This document shows, one piece after another, positions 1 through 12,240 of a DNA stretch of 64,000 bases; within the stretch, counting starts at the first letter, position 1, and every line of letters begins with the position of its first letter. The notes under the pieces are model-generated. The model did not search any database. It was not told where the DNA came from and saw only the letters and a program-made list of their open reading frames with translations. Both the position numbers and the translations under genes were made by a program. Source of the stretch: Panulirus ornatus (lineage: Eukaryota; Arthropoda; Malacostraca; Decapoda; Palinuridae); NCBI RefSeq assembly GCF_036320965.1, contig NC_092269.1:34160343-34224342 (forward strand), given 5' to 3'.

Positions 1-9
1 TATGGAGGT

Positions 10-486
10 CTTCTTCTTCTTCTTCTTCTTCTTCTTCTTCTTCTGCTTCTTCTTCTTCTTCTTCTAATTCTTCTTCTTCTTCGAATTCTTCTTCTTCTTC
101 TTCTTCTTCTTCTTCTTCTTCTTCTTCTTCTTCTTCTTCTTCTTCGAATTCTAATTCTTCTTCTTCTTCTTCTTCTTCTTCTTCTTCTTCTTCTTCTTCT
201 TCTTCTTCTTCTTCTAATTCTCCTCCTCCTTCTTTTTCTTCTTCGTCGTCTTCTAATCCTAATTCTAATTCTTCTTCTTCTTCATCTTCTGATTCTTCTT
301 CTCATTCTCATTCTTCTTCTTCTTCTTCTTCTTCTTCTTCTTCTTCTTCTTCTTCTAATTCTCCTCCTCCTTCTTTTTCTTCTTCGTCGTCTTCTAATTC
401 TAATTCTAATTCTTCTTCTTCTTCATCTTCTGATTCTTCTTCTCATTCTTCTTCTTCTTCTTCTTCTTCTTCTTCTTCTTCTCCTT
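10..486. repeat. (CTT)n microsatellite tract, imperfect
   Basis: Almost pure CTT/TTC repeat for about 480 bases, interrupted by AAT, GAA and CCT variants. Two internal blocks of about 120 bases (roughly 215-330 and 355-470) are near copies of each other, each carrying the same CTCCTCCTCCTTCTTTTTC and CGTCGTC interruptions. The tract therefore grew by segmental duplication as well as by slippage. No coding role is supported. Confidence 0.95.
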
Positions 487-499
487 CTTCTGCGTCCCT

Positions 500-2080
500 T
501 CCTCATTACTTTGCATTTACTGGGGATCGGAACATCATCAGCTGTGTATCACGCCAGCAGTTTGTCTAGGTCCCCTTATAAGTTGGTGCAATCACCATCA
601 CTCTTTACCTCCCTCCGCAGACGTTCAGGTCTGAATCCAGACCGCGCTGGCGAGTCGGTCTCGTAGATCAAGAAGAGCGGTGGTCCCAGGACGGAACCCC
701 GCGGCAAAACACTGGTCACCCTCCCACAACCCCATTTTGAGAATTGTGTGTGTGTGTGTGTTTGTCTGTCTGTGTATGTGTCTGTATTAATTATACACAG
801 GAGGCTGTGCGCTCGGCTAGACCTATGGAATAATACGTAGATGCATTGTTGTAAGTGGAACTTAGGTGTAGGTGGGTGTGCAGGGTACGTGGTTTGTGTT
901 TTAGGAGGTGTACGTGGGTGTTCAGTGTACTGCCGGGCATGTGAGTGGGAGAAGTGTCCGTAGGCGTGTAGGTAAGGAGGTGGGCGGAAAGGGTCACAGC
1001 GCCGTCAGTGGGCGTGGTGGCACCCCACTGCAGGTGGGTGCAGTGGGTTATTGTCGTTGGGGGAAGGCTGTGGTGGTGAGGGATATGTGTGGTTAACCAG
1101 CGTGGGACGAAAACATCCCAGTAAATTAGACGGCGTTTTTTTTTTTTTCAGGACTTGGGATGTCAGGCGTGGGCTGGCGTGGTGAGGGAAGGGGGGGGCC
1201 GGAGTGTCAGGCCCGGGAGGGCGTGGGTTCCGTCTGAGGGAGAGAGGAGGAGGAGGGGGTCATAATTTCAGTGTGGGGGTTAGATTCTCGTGTGGGCGTG
1301 GAGTGTTGTGTACCATGTAAGTGTGGGTCTCGGCCGGACATGGGTCTGGTCTGACCGTGCGGGTCGGGTCGGGTCTGGTCCCGGGTGTGGGCGTGCCAGT
1401 GGTATGCAAATTATAACCAGTTTGGTCAGCGGATCATAGCCTGGAATGGGACGCTCATTTCACTTTTATATACGCCAGTGTCGGGGGAGGGGAGGATGGA
1501 TGCCGCTCCTCGGAAGCCGTGTGCAGACTGCGGGTTCCCGCGAACGAGAGGAGGCAGGCAATGAGGTGCGTGCGCGTGCGTGTTTTCCATCGCCAGAGAT
1601 CACCCCCCTCTCTCTCTCTCTCTTCTTCTCCTCCGCCAGCCCTCACCGTGCGCACGCAGGGCGAGGGCTAGCGATGGGCGTGTGGGTACCACTTACGCCG
1701 GCGTCCTGCCATCCATCCCCCCTCCTCTCAACCCGCACACACGTACGTATTTATCGACCAATCAAGCAGTATTTTACGAAGGCGCTCGGGTGCCCAGCGC
1801 GCGGCTGCGATAGCCGAGGCCCGGACACACCCTTTACTTAGCGTCCGAAATGTGCAATCTTACGGCGTCGGGACGACCTATACACACCGCCAACACACGG
1901 TCGGATCCCTCGGGGGGCGCCGCGCGAGGGAGCTGCCTCCTGGTACAGAGTATAGCCAATGGGGGGGAAAAAGGGATCTCACAGACTTGAAATACGCGAG
2001 GTAACATCGTGGTGATGCAAGTGTGTCGCTCGACTCGTACCTCCGGCTGTGGTCACTGGAGTGGGCGCTCAAAGACCATA
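500..2080. other. GC-rich unique sequence without a recognisable gene
   Basis: Non-repetitive, CpG-containing sequence with a short (TG)n at about 747-780 and G-rich stretches. The longest open frame (131 codons, 1446-1841) has no recognisable domain and contains a low-complexity Ser/Leu run from CTCTCT, so I do not call it a gene. A TATATA string lies at 1469-1474, but nothing downstream supports a transcript. Confidence 0.5.
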
Positions 2081-2088
2081 CGCCTCTC

Positions 2089-2300
2089 TTGGACAGAGGT
2101 TGTTGAAGGAGGCTTCAAGAGGCGCCCTCCGCGGGTGTTGGTTTGACGTGGTGGCCACCACGACAGAGGTTGTTGAAGGAGGCTTCAAGGGGCGCCCTCC
2201 GCCGGTGTTGGTTTGACGTGGTGGCCACCACGACAGAGGTTGTTGAAGGAGGCTTCAAGGGGCGCCCTCCGCCGGTGTTGGTTTGACGTGGTGGCCACGA
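2089..2300. repeat. 70-bp tandem repeat, 3 copies
   Basis: Three successive copies of a unit beginning GACAGAGGTTGTTGAAGG and ending GGTGGCCACCA, with starts 70 bases apart (for example 2161 and 2231). Copies differ at only a few bases (GCGGGTG versus GCCGGTG). The duplication is recent. Confidence 0.9.
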
Positions 2301-2489
2301 CCATTGTCGCTGTGGGCTCGTCTGCCCACCCTCCCCACCGGTGCGTGGTGTCGGCCACAGGAGGTATACACATATATACCCACCACTTCACCTCTCTGTT
2401 AGGCGAAAGGCGCCAGACTTTCTTTGCCCAGAAATGTACTTTGAGATGCCAGTCCTTAGGGAAGGTAGCCTGACCCCGCTGGATGCCTG

Positions 2490-2965
2490 ATAGATAAGTA
2501 TAGAGAAATAGAATCACCCAAGACCTACTCGATAGATAGATAGAAGCACCCAAGACCTGCTCGATAGAGAGATAGAGTAACCCAAACCTGCTAGATAGAT
2601 AGATAGAAGCACCCAAGACCTGCTCGATAGATAGATAGAATAACTCAATACCTGCTAGATAGATAGATCGAATAACCCAAGACCTGCTAGATAGATAGAT
2701 CGAATAACCCAAACCTGCTCGATAGATAGATAGAATAACCCAAACCTGCTAGATAGATTGATAGAATAACCCAAGACCTGCTAGATAGATAGACAGAATT
2801 ACCTAAGACCTGCTAGATAGATTGATAGAATAACCCAAAACCTACCAGATAGACAAGTAGAATCACACAAGACCTGCCAATATAGACAAATAGAATCACC
2901 TAGATAGACGAGTAGAATCACCCAAGAGCTATTAGATAGACAGAATAACCCGAGTCCTAGTGGAT
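2490..2965. repeat. GATA-rich minisatellite
   Basis: Imperfect tandem units of about 37-40 bases built on GATAGATAGAATAACCCAAG followed by ACCTGCTA. Divergence between units rises toward the right end. No coding evidence; open frames read across it only because it is repetitive. Confidence 0.85.
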
Positions 2966-3011
2966 AGACAGATTGTTAAACCTTTATCTTAACATACAAA
3001 CTTTGCCCATC

Positions 3012-3292
3012 TCCTACCCAGTACGTGGTACACATCTCCTACCCAGTACGTGGTACACATCTCCTACCCAGTACGTGGTACACATCTCCTACCCAGTACG
3101 TGGTACACATCTCCTACCCAGTACGTGGTACACATCTCCTACCCAGTACGTGGTACACATCTCCTACCCAGTACGTGGTACACATCTCCTACCCAGTACG
3201 TGGTACACATCTCCTACCCAGTACGTGGTACACATCTCCTACCCAGTACGTGGTACACATCTCCTACCCAGTGCGTGGTACACAGCTGGTCG
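3012..3292. repeat. 25-bp minisatellite, about 11 units
   Basis: Nearly perfect tandem copies of a 25-base unit containing CCCAGTACGTGGTACAC. Each unit has the nested palindrome GTAC. The unit length is not a multiple of three, so all three forward frames stay open and encode the same peptide in rotation; this is a repeat artefact. Confidence 0.95.
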
Positions 3293-3360
3293 AATGAGGT
3301 GACATCCAGGTATTTGAGTAGATAGAATGATTCACACTCGCCCAGTAGACTGAACTAGCG

Positions 3361-3718
3361 TTCTGCTGTTAGGAAAACTGCTAGTTCTGTTGTTAGGAAA
3401 ACGGCTAGTTCTGTTGTTAGGAAAACGGCTAGTTCTGTTGTTAGGAAAACGGCTAGTTCTGTTGTTAGGAAAACGGGTAGTTCCGCTGTTGGGAAAACGG
3501 CTAGTTCTGTTGTTAGGAAAACGGCTAGTTCTGTTGTTAGGAAAACTGCTAGTTCTGTTGTTTGGAAAACGGCTAGTTCTGTTGTTAGGAAAACTGCTAG
3601 TTCTGTTGTTTGGAAAACGGCTAGTTCTGTTGTTAGGAAAACGGCTAGTTCTGTTGTTAGGAAAACGGCTAGTTCTGTTGTTAGGAAAACGGCTAGTTCT
3701 GCTGTTAGGAAAACGGGA
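3361..3718. repeat. 24-bp minisatellite, about 15 units
   Basis: Tandem copies of a 24-base unit containing TTCTGTTGTTAGGAAAAC. The period is a multiple of three, so one forward frame encodes an octapeptide repeat (LVLLLGKR) without a stop. Nothing suggests translation. Confidence 0.95.
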
Positions 3719-3729
3719 TGAAGTAACGC

Positions 3730-4480
3730 CCTCCTAAGAAACAGTGAAACGGGTAACCGTCTGTTACCTGTACATTCAGGTAACGCCCAGCTGTTACCTG
3801 AGCAGTGAGCGAGCTGACGCGCACCTGTTACGTAAGTAGTGAGGTAACGTCCAAATTTTTACCCCGACAAGGAGGTAACACCTCCCTCTTACCTTAACCA
3901 TGAGGTAACGCCCACCCCATACCCAAGCAATGGGGGTAACACCTGCATATTAACCTGGATCATGTGGCAACGCCCACCTCTTCCCTTAACCGTGAGGTAA
4001 CACCTGCTTGTTACCTAAATAATGAGGTAGGACCCACTCCTTACCTAGACTGACTCATCGCCCGCCTGTTACCTAACACTCACACCTCAGCCCAGCCGTG
4101 AGTTAAGAGGGCCTCCTGTTAGCTAACAGAGAGCCAGGCCGCTTCGCCTCTAACAGAACCGAGCCAACGGTGAGCCACGAGCGACAGTGGATGAACCCGT
4201 TTTAGTGTCTGGGCTCTTAAGGTGAGTGGAGCGACCCCCATCTGTTGCCCCAAACGGAATGGACCACCGACCACCTGTTGTATTGGCAACGGGATGACTC
4301 TTACCCTACGTCCAGCGCCCCCCCCAACGGCTGTAAGGTGAAGTGAGTCAGCGATTATCGCTCGTCCTGAATGGTGTTGTTACGCGTCCTTGTTAGCTAA
4401 CTAGCTGTTACACACTTAGCCTGTTGTTAGCTTGTGTTTTGACACGGACTCCCGAGCTAACTAACCAGCATTGTCACTCG
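3730..4480. repeat. Diverged GAGGTAACGCCC/CTGTTACCT repeat region
   Basis: Short blocks of the type GAGGTAACGCCCACC and TGTTACCTAA recur every 40-50 bases with heavy divergence. This looks like an old minisatellite. GGTAAC and GTTACC are reverse complements, so the units contain inverted pairs. No gene seen. Confidence 0.6.
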
Positions 4481-4664
4481 CCAGTTAAGCTAATTATTCG
4501 GATGAATAGATCGACGAAATAGAACCACTGTCAGAGAAGTGGAACAGACTGTTGGGGCGAAGAAGCAAGCACACACTTTCCCTACGAAAAGCCAGATATC
4601 AGAAAACCCTGTGGTCTGTGTCGAAGACATTTGCCAAAGGAGGGTAGTGATTGTGGACTGATCT

Positions 4665-5010
4665 CGTAGTTTATATAGATGCATACACGAGGCAGTGCGT
4701 CAGTGGTTTATATAGATGTAGACACGAGGCAGTGCGTCAGTGGTTTATATAGATGCAGACGAGAGGCAGTGCGTCAGTAGTTTATATAGATGCAGACACG
4801 AGAGGCAGTGCGTCAGTAGTTTATATAGATGCAAACGCGAGGCAGTGCGTCAGTGGTTTATATAGATGCAGACACGAGGCGGTGCGTCAGTAGTTTATAT
4901 AGATGCAGACACGAGAGGCAGTGCGTCAGTAGTTAAATAGATGCAGACGCAAGGCAGTGCGTCAGTAGTTTATATAGATGCAGACACGAGGCAGTGCGTC
5001 AGTGTGCGAA
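4665..5010. repeat. About 40-bp minisatellite, 8-9 units
   Basis: Tandem units containing TTTATATAGATGCAGACACG followed by AGGCAGTGCGTCAGT, with small length differences between units. No coding function supported. Confidence 0.9.
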
Positions 5011-5039
5011 AGTCTGCATCTGTTGTGGAGGGCAAGAAG

Positions 5040-5990
5040 AGAGAGAGAGAGAGAGGAAGGGGAATCTTTTAGACACATTTTTCTTCAGAATCGTTTCATC
5101 AGTCTTTACGAAATGTGAAGGATGACGATTAACGCACTCTGCGTTGCTTACTCGGTGTTTAACGCCCCGTTGCCCTCCCGTTGCTTAGTCGAATGGCCCC
5201 AGTTCCTGTTTTCGTAAGCTAAGACGAATAACGTAATTCCATCTCAGCTTTAGCTGAGAGAATGCGCATTTTTTCCCTCCCTTTTCCTTCCCCACATCCG
5301 TTAGCTAAAGGGAAGACCCAATGGCGAGCCGTTAGCCAAACAGAAGGCCGACCGCCCGCCCCGTTAGCCAAACAGGGAAGAACTGGCGTTATTTCCCGGC
5401 TAGAAAAGATCAACCAGGTATAAATACAAGAAAAAAAAAGCAACACGCTTCGTGCCCCTCATCTGTCGCTTGGGCTCTTGTCTTATGTTTTCATTGTATA
5501 TTTTCGCCCCGACGGTCCATTTAACTTATGTTCCTGCCTTTCGGGGGGTGTGTGAGGGGGAGGCCTTATTTATTCCCGCAGCTTTGAACTGGTTTTAATT
5601 CAAAGGCTGGCTATTTTTTTTTTATTTTTTAGAAAGATGACGGCGTACCGGTTCGAGCCTCAAGGTCGCTCGTGACGCGCTGGGTTGTAAATAAAGACGC
5701 CGCCAAGTATTTCTTTTAGGATTTTTTTTTTTTTCATCTTTTTAAACCGTTCTTTTAGGATTATTATTATTATTTTTTTTTTTATATGTAGACGCGGATT
5801 CCTTTTCACATACCGTCATTTAGGAGTTACTTTTTGTGGTTGGTTTTTTGCTGTATTTGCTCCCGTGTTTTAAAATGTCTTTATCTGTTTGTTTTATGTT
5901 TGTTTTTTTCAGTTTATGTTAGTGTGCAATCTGATGTCCTTCATATGCAAATAGCGTTGTTTTGTCTACAAATATTATTGTTGCTTGGTT
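5040..5990. other. Unique sequence with poly-T tracts, no gene recognised
   Basis: Mixed-composition sequence becoming T-rich after about 5600, with homopolymer T runs at about 5617, 5720 and 5773. No open frame with a recognisable motif. Confidence 0.5.
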
Positions 5991-5994
5991 TCAT

Positions 5995-6600
5995 AACTTA
6001 GGTCAGTGGTGGGGGGAAGGGGAGGGGCTTGCTTGCTCGGCGCCATAACATGGGTCAGTGAGGGGGAAGGGGCTTGCTTGGCTCCATAACTTGGCTCAGT
6101 GAGGGGGAGAGGAGGCTTGCTTGGCTCCATAACTTAGGTCAGTGAGGGGGGAAGGGGCTTGCTCGGCTCCATAACTTAGGTCAGTGAGGGGGAAGAGGCT
6201 TTCTCAGCTCCATAACTTAGGTCAGTGAGGGAGAAGGGGCTTGCTCGGCTCCATAACTTAGGTCAGTGAGGGAGAAGGGGCTTGCTTGGCCCCATAACTG
6301 AGGTCAGTGAGGGGGAGAGGAGGCTTGCTCGGCTCCATAACTTAGGTCAGTGAGGGAGGAAGGGGCTTGCTTGCTCGGCTCCATAACTTGGGTCAGTGAG
6401 GGAGAGGAAGGGGCTTGCTCGGCTCCATAACTTAGGTCAGTAAGGTGGAAGGGGCTGTCTCGGCTCCATGACTTAGGTCAGTGAGGGGGAAGGGGCTTTC
6501 TCGGCTCCATAACTTAGGTCAGTGAGGGGGGGAAGGGCATTGCTTGCTCGTCTCCATAACTTGGCTCAGTGAGGGAGGGAAGGGGCTTGCTTGGCTCCCA
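5995..6600. repeat. Roughly 41-46-bp minisatellite
   Basis: About fourteen units of the form GGCTCCATAACTTAGGTCAG followed by TGAGGGGGAAGGGGCTTGCT, with variable numbers of G and of the GCTT segment. The array ends in a unique AT-rich flank. Confidence 0.9.
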
Positions 6601-6969
6601 GCAGGTTAAGTTCCCTTCCTTATCAGTCAAGGGCGATACTGAGCCATATCATATATATCTCTCGTGCGGGTTAAGTCGGGTATATTTCTTTCCCTCAAGC
6701 ATAGGTACAGCATACTACAGGTTACAGTAAGGTTCACCTGGCAATGCTGCGTCAACCCATAGAATTGACTGTAGTTCTCTGATTATCATTGTTTTTTTTC
6801 TTAATGTTTCGTAATTTATAGTGTTTTAGTAATGTGGAAATTACGTGATATTTTTCTTTTCTTTTTTTCCTATCCCAACTGTAGTGTGTGTTTGCAATGT
6901 AATTTTTCACGAGGTATGTCTCGAAATCTGAAGTTATCTTGAGATTTTCAGTAGCTCATTACCTTGGCA

Positions 6970-6971
<2 letters not shown>

Positions 6972-7047
<76 letters not shown>
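6972..7047. repeat. (TA)n microsatellite
   Basis: Pure TA dinucleotide run of about 76 bases, immediately followed by the dispersed element at 7048. Confidence 0.98.
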
Positions 7048-7051
<4 letters not shown>

Positions 7052-7230
7052 AAGGATCACAATTTTGCTCGTGATCAAGATGTTCCTATGAGTCCACAGG
7101 GAAAATGAAACACGAAAAGTTCCCAAGTGCACTTTCGTGTAATAATCACATCATCAGGGGATGTGATTATTACACGAAAGTGCACTTGGGAACTTTTCGT
7201 GTTTCATTTTCCCCGTGGACTCATAGGATT
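7048..7230. mobile_element. Dispersed (TA)n-linked element, head-to-head double copy
   Basis: The left half reads GGAAAGGATCACAATTTTGC, then GTCCACAGGGAAAATGAAAC, AAGTGCACTTTCGTG and ATAATCACATCATCAGG. The right half is the same sequence reverse-complemented (GATGTGATTATTACACG onward) to GGACTCATAGGA, so the locus is a large palindrome of about 75-base arms centred near CATCATCAGGGGATG. (TA)n flanks both sides. Other copies occur at 17020, 26817, 27511 and 29936. It has no coding capacity that I can recognise, and its class is unknown. Confidence 0.75.
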
Positions 7231-7249
7231 ATATATATATATATTGAAT

Positions 7250-8830
7250 AAGTGGCTTTGCCTACATGTTGCCTAGCGTGACGGAACCGTGTGGTTCCAG
7301 GAGGCTCTGGCATTGTAATGCATCTCGGGGAAAGTCCCCCTTTATCTATCACCTTGCGAGCGCCAAGCGACCCCCCCTCTTCTGATTCCTGGTCCGATAA
7401 TAGCATCCATCACCCGCGCTTGTTAAAGGCGACGCCGCCGCCCCCCGCACCCCCACTATCTCTCCCCCGCCTCCGTTGTAATTAACTCGGGGAGGAGGGA
7501 GAGAGAGAGGATGGGGTGAGGGGGTGAAGCAGACGACCCGATAGGTGTCAAGGGGCCGTCGACCAGTCGGAGGGGGGCTGTGTTGCGGGTGGGTGGTCGA
7601 CCAGCCTGGTAGGTAGTTGGGCCCTGGTTGCCTGCGACAAGTGGTTGGGGGGTTGCGACACACGGAGAGAGAGTATCATGGATGGATGCTTGGGGGGTGT
7701 GTGTATATAGCCTTCTCGTGACGCATCGCTACGTCGGAGGTGGAGATGAGAGAGGGTGGGTTTGTTTGCGACGACGACGTAGCCATCTTTGAATACCCTG
7801 GGTCGTCTCCGTCGTGCTTAAGGGAAGGGTGGTGGTCGTTGGTCGTGCTGTCGCATCCAGGAGACGATGTCTCGGCCTGGAGGGTGTCGTACCCTCGTGA
7901 AACCATTTGGGTCGTCTCCGTCGTGCTTAAGGGAAGGGTGGTGGGTCGTGGGTCGTCGTGCTGTCGCATCCAGGAGACGGTGTCTCAGCCAGGGGGGGGA
8001 GGTCGTTCCCTCTTGTCGAGGAGGGTCGTACTATCGTCTTTTAAAAGACGTACGTACCATCGTGTCTTTAAGGGCGATCGCGACCTCCCATTGGTCCATC
8101 TTTGCCAATCTCGCTTCGCTGATTCGCTCATTCTTGCGAACTGTTTTCGAAGTTTGGGATGGAAAATGGGGTCAAGACAATGCCACCCCCACACACCTCC
8201 TCCTTGAATGGGGTCAAGACACCCCCCCCCTTCCCCTCCCCCTCCCCTCCCCCCCGCCAGTCATGTCTGTGGGGTAGTAATGACTCTCATTACGAGCTGC
8301 TCGTGGAGGCAGTCGGGCAGTTAGTGACGTGGCCGATGGGCTGGCTAGAAAACCCCTCCCGATCGAAACCGCGGGTGGGAACCACGCGTAGAAACCGAAG
8401 ACAGGTCACTGGTCACACATACTGTAGGCCGCCCTTGCGTAGACACCAATACTGTTCTACTGGAGTAGAAAAAAGATACCACGTGATCCACGAGTAGAAA
8501 ACGTGATCTGCTCCATTGTAGAAACCTCGGGTCGTGACCAGTCAGGGTCAGGTCAAAGGTTAGTGGTGTCCAGTGTGGCGGACGTGCGTGTAGCGAGCGA
8601 GACTTGAGGTAGACGAAGATGCGTTTTGACAGCGTCTCGCCCTCCTTTGATGGGCGCCTCCCCCCCTGCAGCCTTCTGAGCTGCGCTCCATAAAGTTGCA
8701 GGGAAGTGGTGGACTCCCCTTTCGACTCGACTCGACACGGTACGACCTTCCTGAGGACGGACTCGTCGCTCGGTGTGCAAACATATGCAGCAGGGAGTCC
8801 GGTAACACCCATTGAATATATGAATGTAAA
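7250..8830. other. GC-rich unique sequence with short duplications, no gene recognised
   Basis: CpG-containing sequence. A segment of about 130 bases (near 7800-7880, with CGTCTCCGTCGTGCTTAAGG) is repeated imperfectly at about 7912-7990, and GAATGGGGTCAAGACA is repeated near 8165 and 8205. The open frames here (up to 170 codons on the minus strand) show no domain and overlap each other in all frames, so I treat them as chance. Confidence 0.45.
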
Positions 8831-8835
8831 TATAA

Positions 8836-8860
8836 ACACACACACACACACACACACTGA
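8836..8860. repeat. (CA)n microsatellite
   Basis: Short run of CA dinucleotides in an AT-rich flank. Confidence 0.95.
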
Positions 8861-9599
8861 TAGTGGTGCTCGAAAAAACCTTTAAATATTATTAGGTCAT
8901 TAAATGCAAATGAAATTATGTCGGTTTGGGTCTTGGGGGGGGGGAAAAGAAAGAAAATGTCTTGCATTAGCGCGATGTGCGAGGCGTCTTTGACCTAGGC
9001 CGTCAAGAGCGCGGGAGACAAAGAGACAATCTCTCCTCCTCCTCCTCCTCCTCCTCCCAGACCCGCGCCGGGCCACAGCCTTCGTACTCTCGACCTGAAA
9101 TCGTTGTACGTTGGTGCTCCCAAGTGCACGTTGAATGCGTGTTATTGTAGTCACCATCTTCGGTTGCGCCTGACGAGCGCGATTGTATACGACCCTCGAG
9201 GACGAGGTGTGGTGGCCTGGCCTTTGACCTGACCCTAAGGGTCAGGTCAAAGGTTAGGTCATGGGTAATCAAAGGTCGTGGACTGTCTCGCTCGTTCGCG
9301 CGTCGTACCGCCGTTGCTCCAGGGGTCGCACTGTCGTGCCCTTTGGCTTCCTAAGACCCGTACAAGGTTGACCTTGACCCCGCCGCCATGAGGCCAGCCA
9401 GCAAGTAGTTACGAGTGTGCGTGAGGGGTGATTGGCGATCGGTGGGGGTTGTTATAGCTGGTAATTCGGCGATCGGTGGGGGTTGTTATAGCTGGTAATT
9501 CCCTCTGGCAGTTAAGGCTCTGGACTTTCAGCATTGGTTATTATAATTTGGCGACCCATCATGGCAGGGGCAATGGTAACTGTACCGTTTCAGTACCCC

Positions 9600-10020
9600 A
9601 CCTGAAACTGGTACGGTCAGAGCTGTACCGTGTGGCCTGACAGGTACAGTGAGAGCTGTACCGTGTGACCCCATGACAGGTACAGTGAGAGCTGTACCGT
9701 GTGACCTTCTGACAGGTACAGTGAGAGCTGTACCGTGTGACCTTCTGACAGGTACAGTGAGAGCTGTACCGTGTGACCTTCTGACAGGTACAGTGAGAGC
9801 TGTACCGTGTGACCCCCCCGACAGGTACAGTGAGTGCTGTACCGTGTGACCCCCCGACAGGTACAGTGATAGCTGTACCGTGTGATCCCCGACAGGTACA
9901 GTGAGAGCTGTACCTTCTGAACCCTGACAGGTACAGTGAGGTATACCCTCTGAACCCTGAGAGGGTGCGGTGAGGTGTACCCTCTGAACCGTTACAGGTA
10001 CAGTGGCCTGTAACCCACCT
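9600..10020. repeat. 36-bp minisatellite
   Basis: About ten tandem units with a period of 36 (for example CAGGTACAGTGAGAGCTGTA at 9713 and 9749) containing CCGTGTGACC. Divergence and length change increase beyond 9880. The period is a multiple of three, so both strands have long repetitive open frames, which I do not regard as genes. Confidence 0.92.
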
Positions 10021-10309
10021 CCCCGTGTCAGACACACAATCAAGAATCAGATTGAGGGGGAAGAAATGCCTCGGTAAATATTCATCATAACATTTAATTC
10101 TCTTTTATATATATAAAGGATAATGTTAGCCCGAGAGACGACCCCCAGACGTTAACAAGGGGTTGTAAGTAGGTAATTATATATCATAATCGACCCGGCG
10201 AAATCCGTCCCCCAAGTTTACGTATAAGACCTTCGTCTCAGAAGGCAAGGAGCTTCTCCAACCTGTTGGTTGCTCCCAGTCAGCCATGGGAGTTAACATT
10301 TTCCCGATG

Positions 10310-11620
10310 ATGGGGATAGTAGAGGAAGTTTTTAAGGGGGATAGTAGAGGAAGTTTTTAAGGGGATAGTAGAAGTTTTTAAGGGGGTAGTAGAGGAAGTT
10401 TTTAAGGGGATAGTAGAGGAAGTTTTTAAGGGGATAGTAGAAGTTTTTAAGGGGGTAGTAGAGGAAGTTTTTAAGGGGATAGTAGAGGAAGTTTTTAAGG
10501 GGATAGTAGAAGTTTTTAAGGGGGTAGTAGATGAAGTTTTTAAGGGGGATAGTAGAGGAAGTTTTTAAGGGGATAGTAGAGAAGTTTTTAAGGGGGTAGT
10601 AGAGGAAGTTTTTAAGGGGATAGTAGAGGAAGTTTTTAAGGGGGTAGTAGATGAAGTTTTTAAGGGGATAGTAGATGAAGTTTTAAGGGGATAGTAGATG
10701 AAGTTTTGAAGGGGTAGTAGATGAAGTTTTTAAGGGGATAGTAGAGGAAGTTTTTAAGGGGGTAGTAGATGAAGTTTTTAAGGGGGTAGTAGATGAAGTT
10801 TTTAAGGGGATAGTAGAGGAAGTTTTTAAGGGGGTAGGAGATGAAGTTTTCAAGGGGATAGTAGATGAAGTTTCAAGGGGGTAGTAGGTGAAGTTTTAAG
10901 GGGATAGTAGATGAAGTTTTTAAGGGGGTAGTAGATGAAGTTTTCAAGGGGATAGTAGATGAAGTTTCAAGGGGGTAGTAGGTGAAGTTTTAAGGGGATA
11001 GTAGATGAAGTTTTTAAGGGGGTAGTAGATGAAGTTTTTAGGGAGATAGATGAAGTTTTTAAGGGGGTAGTAGAGGAAGTTTTTAAGGGGATAGTAGAGG
11101 AAGTTTTTAAGGGGATAGTAGATGAAGTTTTTAAGGGGATAGTAGATGAAGTTTTTAAGGGGGTAGTAGATGAAGTTTTTAAGGGGATAGTAGAGGAAGT
11201 TTTTAAGGGGGTAGTAGGTGAAGTTTTAAGGGGATAGTAGATGAAGTTTTTAAGGGGGTAGTAGGTGAAGTTTTTAAGGGGATAGTAGATAAAGTTTTTA
11301 AGGGGATAGTAGATGAGGTTTTTAAGGGGTAGTAGATGAAGTTTTTAAGGGGGTAGTAGATGAAGTTTTTAAGTTGATAGTAGATGAAGTTTTTAAGCGG
11401 ATAGTAGATGAAGTTTCTAAGGGATAGTAGAGGAAGTTTTTAAGGGGGTAGTAGTATAAGTTTCAAGGGGATTCTATAATAAGCTTTAAAGTAGAGAGTA
11501 GAAAAAGTTATAAGTGTCATTGGAGTAAGTTTGAAGGGTGTGTTATAAAAGGCTTTAAGGAGATGGTAGATTAAGTTTTAAGGGAATAGTAGAATAAGTT
11601 TTAAGGGGATTCTGTAGACT
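10310..11620. repeat. 22-25-bp minisatellite, about 50 units
   Basis: The largest tandem array of the window by unit number. Its core GAAGTTTTTAAGGGGATAGT (or GGGGGTAGT) alternates with GAGG and GATG variants. Higher-order patterns are visible, for example repeating triplets of units at 10320-10520. It decays toward the right end. Confidence 0.95.
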
Positions 11621-11689
11621 GTATCTTTCGTAGTCACTGAACAAAACGGCAGGAAACTTGGCTGATGCTTTTGCGAAGGTATGAGATGA

Positions 11690-12240
11690 TCCGCTTATGT
11701 AGTCAGGTTGGTTAAGTTGCTCCGCTTACGGTTTACTGATTGGTTAAGCTGCTCCGCTTACGGTTTATTGACTAGTTAAGTTGTGCCTCTTCTGGTTTAC
11801 TGATTGGTTAAGTTGTGCCTCTTCCGGTTTACTGATTGGTTAAGTTGTGCCGCTTCCGGTCTACTGATTGGTTAAGTTGTGCCTCTTCCGGTTTACTGAT
11901 TGGTTAAGTTGTACCGCCTTTTGTCTACTGATTGGTTAAGTTGTGCCTCTTGTTTACTGATTGGTTAAGTTGTGCCGCTTCCGGCCTACTGATTGGTTGA
12001 ATTGTCCCGCTTACGGTTTATTGATTGGTTAAGCTCTTCCGCTTACAGTTTACTGATTGCTTATGTTGTTCCGCGTACAGTTTACTGATTGGTTGAGTTG
12101 TGCCACGCACGCTTTACTGATTGGTTAAGTTGTGCCGCTTACAGTCTGGTGATTGCTTAAGCTGTACCGCTTACAGCTCGACGATTGGTTAAGTCATACC
12201 GCTTAAAGTCCGCTGATTGGTCAATTTGTAACGTTCAGGG
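11690..12240. repeat. About 34-36-bp minisatellite
   Basis: Tandem units containing TTTACTGATTGGTTAAGTTG and a variable CCTCTTCCGG or CCGCTTACGG segment. The units become more diverged toward the right. No coding evidence. Confidence 0.9.

Noticed and set aside
1446..1841. 131-codon forward open frame
   Set aside because: Low-complexity core, overlapping open frames in other registers, no domain or splice evidence.
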